NCBI RefSeq assembly: GCF_000826655.1
Contig: NZ_JXJO01000021.1
Location: 1 to 64,000 of the forward strand
Direction of reading: 5' to 3'
Length of the DNA stretch: 64,000 nucleotides
DNA from: Psychroserpens damuponensis
GTDB taxonomy: Bacteria > Bacteroidota > Bacteroidia > Flavobacteriales > Flavobacteriaceae
The translations under genes were made by a program, and so were the position numbers. Position 1 is the stretch's first letter, and each line of letters opens with the position of its first letter. Shown here in pieces: positions 7,188-14,486 of this stretch. Below the pieces are notes generated by a model that had not been told where the DNA came from, made no database searches, and saw nothing but the letters and a program-made list of their open reading frames with translations.

Positions 7188-8135
7188 TTATTTCAAATTT
7201 TTAATAGCATCTTTTACGGATTTAATATCTGATTTTTCCTCATTTATTTTTCGAAGTGTAAATTCCAAAATAGTTTCAATGCTAATTGCTCGTTTTAAAC
7301 ATTCATCTTCGGAAAGCGAATGGAGTCCATCTGAAGTTTGCTTGTATAATAATGCAATCGGATTATCTCCAAGTTCTAAAAGAGAATTGGGTAAATACTT
7401 AAATATATTTTCGTAAATCGTATATGTTTTTGGGTTGGCAGAATATTCATCCAGCAGTTTTTGGATTTCGTTAGTATCAGATTCAGGAAGTTGTTTGATT
7501 TCTTCTATTATTTTAATCAATTCCTTTTCGATAATTCTTCTGAAATATGCAAAAGAGCCTATTCCTATTCTTAATGTTAAGAGTTTTTTTGCTTTATAAA
7601 GCCAATTATTGCTTTCCCTGTCAAAATGTTTAGAAACCGCTTTATCAATTTCAATCTTTCTTTCGTCTGAACAACCAACTTTTCTGATGTAAATATTTGT
7701 ATTCGGAAAATCATAAGAATGTCTTTCTGCCAGTCTTATATTATTGTGATTATCTCGAATATTTGAAATTGGATTGTTACTATAAACATTAAGTAAAAAA
7801 TGTATATTATGTTCATTACAAGATTTGCATTTTCCTAAAATCCAAAATGTATAATTAAGTTTATGATTTATGAAGTTTTCCTCTGGAATTTGTTTAATTT
7901 CATATTCCGATTGGTCAAATGAAGGACTGCTGCTTGTTATTGTTTTTTTTATTCTGTCGGGAAAATCCAGTTTAAATGGTCGCATCGAATTTTCTATTGG
8001 ACAGTAATACTCGAAATTCTCTCCCATAAACTCTGTGATATGAGTAAATTTCTCATTATTTAGAGTGTAGTCTTCCAAGAGTAAATACTCCTCATAAAGT
8101 TCATGTTTTTCTAAAAATTCTCTCATATGTTTCAT
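7188..8135 (-). CDS. Unrecognised 315-residue protein, possibly DUF4145/HEPN-like
   Basis: The sole gene of cassette 4. I do not recognise it firmly. There is a CKSCNEHNIHFLL segment (a possible half zinc site), a helical region IGSFAYFRRIIEKELIKIIEEIK that recalls the DUF4145/HEPN-like 'R-x3-E' helix, a short YKQTSDGLHSLSEDE motif and a charged C-terminal helix. It has no signal peptide and no membrane segment. An open frame continues upstream to 8195 inside attC-like site E; I chose the ATG at 8135 just inside the cassette. HEPN-fold proteins often act in anti-phage systems, and neighbouring cassettes carry defence genes, so a defence role is possible but unproven. Confidence 0.7.
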   Translation of the reverse strand: MKHMREFLEKHELYEEYLLLEDYTLNNEKFTHITEFMGENFEYYCPIENSMRPFKLDFPDRIKKTITSSSPSFDQSEYEIKQIPEENFINHKLNYTFWILGKCKSCNEHNIHFLLNVYSNNPISNIRDNHNNIRLAERHSYDFPNTNIYIRKVGCSDERKIEIDKAVSKHFDRESNNWLYKAKKLLTLRIGIGSFAYFRRIIEKELIKIIEEIKQLPESDTNEIQKLLDEYSANPKTYTIYENIFKYLPNSLLELGDNPIALLYKQTSDGLHSLSEDECLKRAISIETILEFTLRKINEEKSDIKSVKDAIKNLK

Positions 8136-8152
8136 CGGTTCGTCAAAATGCA

Positions 8153-8284
8153 CCACAACGTGATTGTGTATGATTAGTTGCGTGTAAATAAGCACGAACC
8201 TTTCGGATTTAAACTGACTCTAAATATATAAAAAAACCAATGAATTAAGCACTTAACAGCAATTAATTATACACGGTGTTACCT
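8153..8284 (-). repeat. attC-like site E
   Basis: The left arm is GTGTATGATTAGTTGC and the right arm (reverse complement) GTGTATAATTAATTGC, with G/A differences at positions 7 and 12. AAC-GTGATT on the left faces AAC-ACC on the right. The arms are nearly identical to those of site A, though the cores differ. The proximal core GTTGTGGTGCA belongs to cassette 4; the distal core GTTACCTGG matches the start of cassette 5 (GTTACCTGC). Confidence 0.83.
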
Positions 8285-8310
8285 GGCTGGCGTTTTTCCG
8301 CAAACTTGCT

Positions 8311-8395
8311 AGCGTTGGCAAAGACATACTCTTTTACAGTTTTGGTGTAGCGTGGATGGTGCGACTGGAAATGTGTATGGCTTTGAGCGTTGGCA
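8311..8395. repeat. S3 hairpin (second repeat family)
   Basis: Arms at about 8325-8340 and 8363-8379: CATAC/GTATG, then the TCT/TGT internal loop, then an imperfect stem. It is bounded on both sides by GCGTTGGCAA in direct orientation. It sits at the 3' side of the restriction-modification genes and is closely similar to S1 in the outer stem. It is preceded by GGCTGGCGTTTTTCCGC, which is echoed beyond S4. Confidence 0.65.
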
Positions 8396-8401
8396 ATTCC
8401 A

Positions 8402-9583
8402 CTATACCATTAAATCATAACTTTCACTTGGTGGAAATAGCAATTCAATTCCTTTTGGTTTGATTTTAAAAAGCGGACCTTTTTCGACAACTTTTCCTTT
8501 CGAGTTTCGCTTAATTAAATGGTCAAGCGTTATAATTCCTTGTTCAATTAGTAAATCAAATTGAGAGGTAATGGGCTTTTTTGTATGCTCTACCAACTTA
8601 TATTGAAAATGTTCTCGGTCATTTATTCTTGTACTTTCAGCTTCTACCCAAAACGTTTCTTTATGTTTAGATTTTAGTCGGTTGTGAAGTTTGTCTAATG
8701 TCCAAACCACAAAATCGCCAACTTCTGGTTTGTCAGAGTTTTCAATTAATTGCTTTATGTCGCTATCAATTCTTAAATTCAAGCCTTGTGAATTTCTTGT
8801 AATGGCTGAAACTGTGCAATAAAGCTTAAAATCTTCATCACGTTCGTAGCCAAAGTTATCGAGAATTTCCGCTGAACTTTTAAACTTGCTCAATTTCCAA
8901 TCTGGAACTTGTGCAAACAAATTTTTTCGGTTCGTTCTACTATTTCTGAACGATTTAAGCTCAATTCCTTTATAATCTGGTTGTTTGGAAGAATTAATAT
9001 CTATTCCGAGTGCAGTTTCAAGTGTTCGACCTACAGAAGTATCAGCATCAACCATTGAAGGAATTGGACCAGCATTTGCAATTTTTCTCAACATTGCTAA
9101 AAGCTCAAAAGCAACTTCATTTTCTGTCGTACTGATTGCATTAATTAGTTCCTGAAATGGATTTAGAATTGAAGAATAAATTAATTCCTTGATATCTAAT
9201 TTTGTCAAGTTAAAAACTTGAAAACTATCGTTGTAAAAAGTGATTCCAATAATATCATTTGGGTCAGCAACTTTTGTTAAACCATAAAACCAAATTCTTG
9301 GGTCTCCTTTTTTAGTTGAAGGACGATATAGAGATGCTTTTGATTTTAAAATATTAAAACCAGTATGAATAATTGCTGGAATCATTACTTTGCTCTCTGT
9401 ACCTTGATTCTGCAACTCATAATCGTGAATATTCTCACTTTTTAAATAACTACGAACAGAACCAGTCGCATCCATAATGGATTTTTTTAATCCGGTTTCG
9501 GTTGGCTCAATTAAAGTAAGAGAAACTTGGTTTTTGGTCAGTAATTTTATCTTTTCTTGTTCTGCGTTTGTAAGTTTTCTCAC
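8402..9583 (-). CDS. MvaI/BcnI-like type II restriction endonuclease
   Basis: A 393-residue cytoplasmic protein that I assign to the MvaI/BcnI-type restriction endonucleases. The catalytic signature D203-x4-E208-x-K210 in PDYKGIELKS fits the D-x4-E-x-K active site known for MvaI; other family-like segments are DTSVGRTLETALGI just before it and FWVEAESTR in the C-terminal half. It should cut short GC-rich sites, but the specificity cannot be read from sequence. Its ATG overlaps the methyltransferase stop by four bases (coupled translation). It is the second gene of cassette 5, followed at once by hairpin S3. The long N-terminal part (1-170) is beyond the catalytic domain and may be a DNA-recognition or dimerisation region. 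Confidence 0.82.
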   Translation of the reverse strand: MRKLTNAEQEKIKLLTKNQVSLTLIEPTETGLKKSIMDATGSVRSYLKSENIHDYELQNQGTESKVMIPAIIHTGFNILKSKASLYRPSTKKGDPRIWFYGLTKVADPNDIIGITFYNDSFQVFNLTKLDIKELIYSSILNPFQELINAISTTENEVAFELLAMLRKIANAGPIPSMVDADTSVGRTLETALGIDINSSKQPDYKGIELKSFRNSRTNRKNLFAQVPDWKLSKFKSSAEILDNFGYERDEDFKLYCTVSAITRNSQGLNLRIDSDIKQLIENSDKPEVGDFVVWTLDKLHNRLKSKHKETFWVEAESTRINDREHFQYKLVEHTKKPITSQFDLLIEQGIITLDHLIKRNSKGKVVEKGPLFKIKPKGIELLFPPSESYDLMV

Positions 9584-11787
9584 TTGATATATTTTAAAAT
9601 TTCACTTGCTACTGCTCGTGCTAATAAAGGTGGTACAGCATTTCCAACTAAAGTGTATTGCGGTACTTCTGTTTTTCTATTATTTCCTCCAGTTGAGCGT
9701 TTTCCTTGAAATACAAAAGAGTCGTCAAAGGACTGTAATCGTGCCATTTCTCTTACTGTTAAAGACCTTGGCGAATTATAATGAATATAATCGTCTGCAA
9801 TAGTCATTATTGTGGAACTTTGTTCATCTGGTTTTAAAACATTATAGTTTCTCTTATTCGTAGAAAGATTTAATTTCTCAAGTTCTGGTTGTGCTTTTTT
9901 ATAATTACCATTTTTTAAAATCACACCAAGTCTTTCAATAACGGTTTCGTTTTGATTACTTGTTTTGTGATTGTTAAGTATGTCGAAATATTTTTCTCCG
10001 TTTTCTAAACCTTCAGTGTTCTTTACGTAAAAGGGTTTTGTTTGAGGTTTAAAACGGTCAATTAATCTACCTTTTTTTGACCATTCTGCAAAGGACTTTC
10101 CTCCTTTTGAAATTGGTTTCCCATCAATTTTTCTTTTCTTTAAAAGTTTAGCCATTTTCTTTGCAGTTCCATTGTATTGAGTTGAAATGTCAACTAATTC
10201 GTATCTGTGAGCTTCTTGATTATTACCTATAAAATCTAAATCATACAAAGCTTCAAAAATGGTTACTTTTTCTGCTTCAGTAACTGTTGCTGGTATTTCA
10301 GAAATATATTTCTGGTCTTTACGACAACCAATGAAAAGCACTCTTTCTCTGTTTTGTGGAACACCATAATTGGAAGCGTTAGCAACAAAAGGTTGTTCTA
10401 TTTTATAAAGTCTAATACTTTCAAGAATTGTTTCTAATTCCTGTTTTTGTGTTTTATTACAATGAGTTTTTAATATCTCAATTGACTCGTCAAAAGAAGT
10501 GGTGTAAATTTTTAATGCAGTAATAATATCTTCACAATCTTTTTTATAGTTGGCAGGAACTTTTAAATTTTTAAATGAATTCTCGATTTTTGAAATAATA
10601 TTTTCAGAGCCAATTTCTGTAAGGAAGTCAGTAAAAGCAGTTGTGAAATTATCACTATCAATATTACAAAAGTCTTTCTCTTTAATAATATCACGCTTTA
10701 ATTTATCCCATTCTTTGGTTCGTGCTAAAAGATTAAAACCGTGACGGATTGTGTTTATGTTTTCGTCTGTTTTACTGGTTTTGTAGTCTGCAATTTTTGG
10801 TGTTATCTTTTTAAATCTGTTTTCTACAAAGTTGATGAAATCAGCTTTTCCATTTTCTTTGTCATTCTCCAGTAGCTTTTCGATTTCAACTCTTTTAATT
10901 ATTGTATCGAAAAGAAATGAATTTGATACTTTACTGACTTTTTTTATAAATGAAATTAATTGAGGAATTTCTTTAGTATCCACAATAGAGTTGATTTCTT
11001 GAAGAATTAACTCTTTTATTTTACCACCTTCTTTAGTCAAAATGCCTTTTACATTTTCCATCACAAAGTATTTAGGTTGTAAAACCTTAATGACTTCTAA
11101 ATAATGAGAAAATAGGTCGTCTTTTTTGTCGAATTTTTTTCTCTTTCCTGCAAGACTAAAACTTTGACAAGGTGGTCCACCACAGACAACATCTATTTGA
11201 CGACCGTCAATTTTTTCTAATAAATTGTCTAAAAAGTCTGGTTCAGTAATATCTTGTTTTAAAAATTCAGCATCTAAACCTAATTGATGATTGTAGCGAA
11301 CAACGTGAGTTAACTCACAGTTTTCGTTTATATCATTAGCCACAATAAAATCAAAGAATTTATTGTTATGTTCAGCTTGTAAAAACCCTTCGCTAAAACC
11401 ACCAGCTCCAGCAAATAAATCAACAAAAGTGAACGGTTTTCCGTAAAGTGAAACTTGTTCTTTTACAATGTTTACATTACTGTTTTCTTTGTAGTTTTCT
11501 ATGTGTTCATTTAAAAGGCTTTTAACTTCGTCTTGGATAAAAGTCTTTTTGTTGGAATGGTGAAGAAGTTCGTCAGCTCTTTCTCTTAAAAAATCCAAAT
11601 AATGATTTATTTCGTGAGATTCTGTAGTTAAACCAATCGCTTTTTGTTTGGATTTGTCAAATTTTTTAGGTTCTATTTTTTGACCTGTCGAAACCTTAAC
11701 TTGACTTCCGTTACAGTTTATTCGCAGATGTATTGGTGCAAACCCTTTTTTGTCAGGTTTGTCTAAATAAAAATTAATTGTTGCCAT
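9580..11787 (-). CDS. DNA (cytosine-5) methyltransferase with integrase-type arm domain
   Basis: A 735-residue modification enzyme of the adjacent restriction system. Residues 121-735 form a C5-methyltransferase: motif I VDLFAGAGGFSEGF (122-135), catalytic PCQ in GGPPCQSFS (Cys207), motif VI ENV (244-246), QNRERVLFIG (motif VIII), LTVREMARLQSF (motif IX) and VGNAVPPLLA (motif X). A long insertion (about 250-470), largely charged and helical, separates motifs VI and VIII. Residues 1-95 (INFYLDK...GFAPIHLRI..., then INHYLDFLRERADEL) look like the arm DNA-binding domain that starts Bacteroidota phage-type integrases, a surprising fusion. The gene is translationally coupled to the endonuclease behind it, and S4 lies about 90 bases upstream. 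Confidence 0.92.
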   Translation of the reverse strand: MATINFYLDKPDKKGFAPIHLRINCNGSQVKVSTGQKIEPKKFDKSKQKAIGLTTESHEINHYLDFLRERADELLHHSNKKTFIQDEVKSLLNEHIENYKENSNVNIVKEQVSLYGKPFTFVDLFAGAGGFSEGFLQAEHNNKFFDFIVANDINENCELTHVVRYNHQLGLDAEFLKQDITEPDFLDNLLEKIDGRQIDVVCGGPPCQSFSLAGKRKKFDKKDDLFSHYLEVIKVLQPKYFVMENVKGILTKEGGKIKELILQEINSIVDTKEIPQLISFIKKVSKVSNSFLFDTIIKRVEIEKLLENDKENGKADFINFVENRFKKITPKIADYKTSKTDENINTIRHGFNLLARTKEWDKLKRDIIKEKDFCNIDSDNFTTAFTDFLTEIGSENIISKIENSFKNLKVPANYKKDCEDIITALKIYTTSFDESIEILKTHCNKTQKQELETILESIRLYKIEQPFVANASNYGVPQNRERVLFIGCRKDQKYISEIPATVTEAEKVTIFEALYDLDFIGNNQEAHRYELVDISTQYNGTAKKMAKLLKKRKIDGKPISKGGKSFAEWSKKGRLIDRFKPQTKPFYVKNTEGLENGEKYFDILNNHKTSNQNETVIERLGVILKNGNYKKAQPELEKLNLSTNKRNYNVLKPDEQSSTIMTIADDYIHYNSPRSLTVREMARLQSFDDSFVFQGKRSTGGNNRKTEVPQYTLVGNAVPPLLARAVASEILKYIK

Positions 11788-11876
11788 AATTATTCGCGGA
11801 CGTTTTTACGTACACGGACAAATTTACGGACATTTTTTGTAATTTCTAATTTAATTCTACTTTTTGTTCGGATTAT

Positions 11877-11949
11877 GCGTTGGAAAAAGGCAAGCTCTTT
11901 TTATTTTGTGAGGCACGAGCAAAATAAAATGTGCTTGACTGTGCGGCTG
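11877..11949. repeat. S4 hairpin (second repeat family)
   Basis: Arms at 11891-11908 and 11920-11937: CAAGC/GCTTG, then the TCT/TGT internal loop, then a perfect TTTTATTTTG stem with an 11-base loop. It is the cleanest member of the S family. It lies upstream of the methyltransferase, in the same orientation as S3, and is followed by GGCTGGTTTTCGCTTGC, which resembles the flank of S3. With site F it accounts for the 325-base gene-free stretch here. Confidence 0.65.
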
Positions 11950-11961
11950 GTTTTCGCTTGC

Positions 11962-12094
11962 AGGTAACGGTTTTGTGTATGAGTAGTAGCGAATTAAAAT
12001 CACTACTTTTTCAGAAAGTAATGTACAAAATAAAAAGTAATAGCGATTTGAATTATTACTCAAATCGCTATTACTTATACACGTTGTTAGCAAA
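11962..12094 (-). repeat. attC-like site F
   Basis: The best-matched site. The left arm is GTGTATGAGTAGTAGC and the right arm (reverse complement) GTGTATAAGTAATAGC, with G/A differences at positions 7 and 12. AAC-GGTTTT faces AAC-AAC. The proximal core belongs to cassette 5 (GTTACCTGC); the distal core GTTAGCAAACGTTA matches the start of cassette 6 (GTTAGCAAACATTA) at the integrase end. Confidence 0.85.
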
Positions 12095-12112
12095 CGTTAT
12101 TTTCAATTGCGT

Positions 12113-12466
12113 TTAAACTATTGCTTCTGATTTATGTAAACTAACTACAGTTAGAACTGCAATTCCATTTATCCAATAATAATAGGCATCTATTCCCTCG
12201 AAAGAAAAAATAAAAGGTGCAATTATGAATACTATTGCTACAATAAAATCTACTATTAAATGTACTCTATATGAAATTACTTTAAACGCTCCCAAATGAT
12301 GGTCTGTTAGCAATGTCAAAACAAAGGCTGCAACTCCAGTAGCAACTGAAAGTTGTAAAGCTAAAGGATTTGAATCTCCTAATCCAAGTATAAACGGAAG
12401 TGCTATTAATGCAATGGCAACAGGATAATCTAAAAAAGCGTGTATTCTTTTGGTTACAAATTTCAT
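12113..12466 (-). CDS. SPW-repeat-like small membrane protein
   Basis: A 117-residue integral membrane protein with four hydrophobic helices. Two repeats start with a His-Asp pair (RIHAFLDYPVAIALIALPFILGLG and RVHLIVDFIVAIVFIIAPFIF), matching the SPW-repeat pattern of short duplicated two-helix units. Its biochemical role is unknown. It is the last gene of cassette 6, 11 bases after the YHS gene, and stops 19 bases before the distal core of site F. Confidence 0.75.
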   Translation of the reverse strand: MKFVTKRIHAFLDYPVAIALIALPFILGLGDSNPLALQLSVATGVAAFVLTLLTDHHLGAFKVISYRVHLIVDFIVAIVFIIAPFIFSFEGIDAYYYWINGIAVLTVVSLHKSEAIV

Positions 12467-12477
12467 ATTTTTAATTT

Positions 12478-12951
12478 TTAATTGTGAGTTTTACTAAGTT
12501 TTTGCCAATTCTTGTCAGCAGCACTTTTTAACTTATTGTGATTATTTTCTGCTAACCAGAGTTGTTTTGCATCTAGTTCAACATTGTTTAAGTACAGATA
12601 GTATTTTCCGTTTTCTACAATAAATTTGTTTGGGTCAACTCTAAATTTTGCTCCTGCATAACAACCAAATGCACAAAAACCACCATATTGAGGAAGGTAT
12701 TTGTCTGGGTTTTTATCAAACGTTGCTTTTTGTTCTGCTGATGTAAAGTAGTATACGACCTTTTTGTAATCAGACTTGAAATTTTTATTCCCTTTTTGTG
12801 CAAGTCCTAGATCTAAGTAAGAAACAGGGCTATATCCTTGTAATGCGATATTACTATTGTCAATATTGTTTGCCTTTTTATCTTGTGCAAATACTACTGA
12901 ACTCATTACTAATGCTAATCCTAAAATTGTTGTTTTTATTAAATTTTTCAT
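12478..12951 (-). CDS. Exported YHS-domain protein
   Basis: A 157-residue exported protein: signal peptide ending SSVVFAQ (about residue 23), then a YHS domain (ALQGYSPVSYLDLGLAQKG ... VVYYFTSAEQKATFDKNPDKYLPQYGGFCAFGCYAGAKF cut here for length). YHS domains are small, often metal-associated modules; the FCAFGCYAGAKF segment offers two cysteines. Homologues in Bacteroidota are annotated only as YHS domain-containing. Third gene of cassette 6, 31 bases after the NTF2-like gene. Confidence 0.85.
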   Translation of the reverse strand: MKNLIKTTILGLALVMSSVVFAQDKKANNIDNSNIALQGYSPVSYLDLGLAQKGNKNFKSDYKKVVYYFTSAEQKATFDKNPDKYLPQYGGFCAFGCYAGAKFRVDPNKFIVENGKYYLYLNNVELDAKQLWLAENNHNKLKSAADKNWQKLSKTHN

Positions 12952-12982
12952 TTTATTAATTTTTATGATTGTTTAAACTTTA

Positions 12983-13336
12983 TTATTCTGCGTTGAAATA
13001 TTCTTCTTGAATTACTTTTCCATCAGCATTCCATATTCTGCGAATGATTTCGTGCCAGTAAATCTTACTGCCATCTTTCATATCGAAATCGAATGTAAAT
13101 TCAGATGCTGATACATTCCCATCTACAATAGAGTGATGATGAGTTATGCTATTTACCTTTGCTATTGCTCCAGCAAATCCTTCCATTTTAGCAATCATTT
13201 CTGTCTTTCCGGTAGTTCCACCATTTCCGTAATCAGAAGTATTTGCATTGTCTGCAAAGAATTCTTTTACAGCATCTACAATAGCTCCTTGAGAAACTAT
13301 TGCATCCATTTTTTGTACTTGTTCTTTAATATTCAT
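12983..13336 (-). CDS. NTF2/SnoaL-like protein
   Basis: A 117-residue cytoplasmic alpha+beta-barrel protein of the SnoaL/NTF2-like superfamily: helix AIVDAVKEFFADNANTSDYG, then strands with HHHSIVDGNVSASEFTFDF and IYWHEIIRRIWNADGKVIQEEYF. Such small folds bind or isomerise small ligands; no specific function can be assigned. It is the first gene after the AraC regulator and likely its target. The 70-base gap contains CATCTTTGC, near the Bacteroidota -7 pattern, and probably a promoter. Confidence 0.8.
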   Translation of the reverse strand: MNIKEQVQKMDAIVSQGAIVDAVKEFFADNANTSDYGNGGTTGKTEMIAKMEGFAGAIAKVNSITHHHSIVDGNVSASEFTFDFDMKDGSKIYWHEIIRRIWNADGKVIQEEYFNAE

Positions 13337-13406
13337 CTTATTTGTGTTTTTAAATTACACTGCAAAGATGAGATGGTATTAAAGTTTAGTTGCTACAAAA
13401 AAAAGA

Positions 13407-14465
13407 CTAAGAATTGTACTTTTTTAATTTGAATTCGGTAGGTGTAATTTTAGAATAATGTTTAAAGAATCTTGAAAAGTGATTTGGTTCTTCAAATCCT
13501 AATTGTCTAGAAATTGATGTAATCGATTGTCCTTCGAGGATCATCAATTTAGCAGAGTTGATTAATTCTAAACGTATAAGCTGACCTAGTGAAGTATTCA
13601 TTTTCGCTCTGACTTTATTGGATAATGCTTTTATAGAAAGATTCATTTCGTTAGCATAAAATTCAAGAGACCTTTCTTTTGTGTGATATTTTTGCAGAAG
13701 TTCTAAAATATCCTGTGAAAATAAATCTCTGTTTTCAAAATCGAAGTTTTCTCTGAATTGTTTAGGTGTTTGACCTATTGAATTCTTGAAAACTCTATTG
13801 AAATAAGCATCATCTTTATATCCTAAATCATAAGAGATTTCTTGAATGTTTTTATTTGTAAACGCAACTTCTTTAAGGCTTTCTTGCAGTCTTTTTGATT
13901 TTATCAAGTTTTTTACGGTTAATCCGACTTTGTTCTTGATTAATGCTTGTGCATTGTAACCTCTGTCATTAATGAGGTTTACTAAATCGTTGCTAGTTAA
14001 ATTATTGGAATATTCATCATCAATAATTTCTTTGGTGTCAAAAATAACTTGATATTCTTCTTTGTTAGCTTTAAATGGATTTTGCCAAAACCATTGCTTA
14101 GAGGAAATATCAATAATATCAGCTGAATTATGAGTCAAAGTGGTTTCTGATAGGAAAGTGTTGCAATCTTCACATTCTAATAAATCTATATAACCTAGAG
14201 AAATTATGTGTTTAAACAAGACTCTCACATCATTGTCATAAAATTTATTTTCATTAGAGAATTCAATTCTTCTAACTATAAAATCGTCTGATAAAAATTT
14301 AATGTATTGCCCTTTTTCTAAAAAGATTGCTTTTTCTTGCCAATCAAAATAGTTTTTAAAATCGACCTGAATACTTCCTTTCCCAGAAAGAATATGAATT
14401 AAAGTATAGCTTTCTATGAAGTATACTTTATTAATTTCTGGTGAAAACTTTTCTACTTTTTGCAT
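13407..14465 (-). CDS. AraC-family regulator with two DNA-binding domains
   Basis: A 352-residue regulator. An N-terminal cupin-like sensor part (about 15-70; YTLIHILSGKGSIQVDF) is followed by two separate AraC-type double helix-turn-helix modules, at about 161-240 (IQEISYDLGYKDDAYFNRVFKNSIGQTP) and 251-350 (ITSISRQLGFEEPNHFSRFFKHYSKITP). Both retain the usual glycine, phenylalanine and TP signature residues; these strings are given only as landmarks. Most AraC proteins have one module. It is the first gene of cassette 6, starting 22 bases from the predicted attI junction, and probably controls the three genes behind it. Confidence 0.88.
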   Translation of the reverse strand: MQKVEKFSPEINKVYFIESYTLIHILSGKGSIQVDFKNYFDWQEKAIFLEKGQYIKFLSDDFIVRRIEFSNENKFYDNDVRVLFKHIISLGYIDLLECEDCNTFLSETTLTHNSADIIDISSKQWFWQNPFKANKEEYQVIFDTKEIIDDEYSNNLTSNDLVNLINDRGYNAQALIKNKVGLTVKNLIKSKRLQESLKEVAFTNKNIQEISYDLGYKDDAYFNRVFKNSIGQTPKQFRENFDFENRDLFSQDILELLQKYHTKERSLEFYANEMNLSIKALSNKVRAKMNTSLGQLIRLELINSAKLMILEGQSITSISRQLGFEEPNHFSRFFKHYSKITPTEFKLKKYNS

Positions 14466-14486
14466 TCTGTTGGGTAATGTTTGCTA

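Noticed and set aside
8136..8195. N-terminal extension of the cassette 4 gene
   Set aside because: It is translated site E sequence; the ATG at 8135 gives the expected cassette layout.
11857..12116. Open frames of 61-78 codons on both strands
   Set aside because: They run through hairpin S4 and attC-like site F; the repeat structure explains the open frames and no protein family is recognisable.
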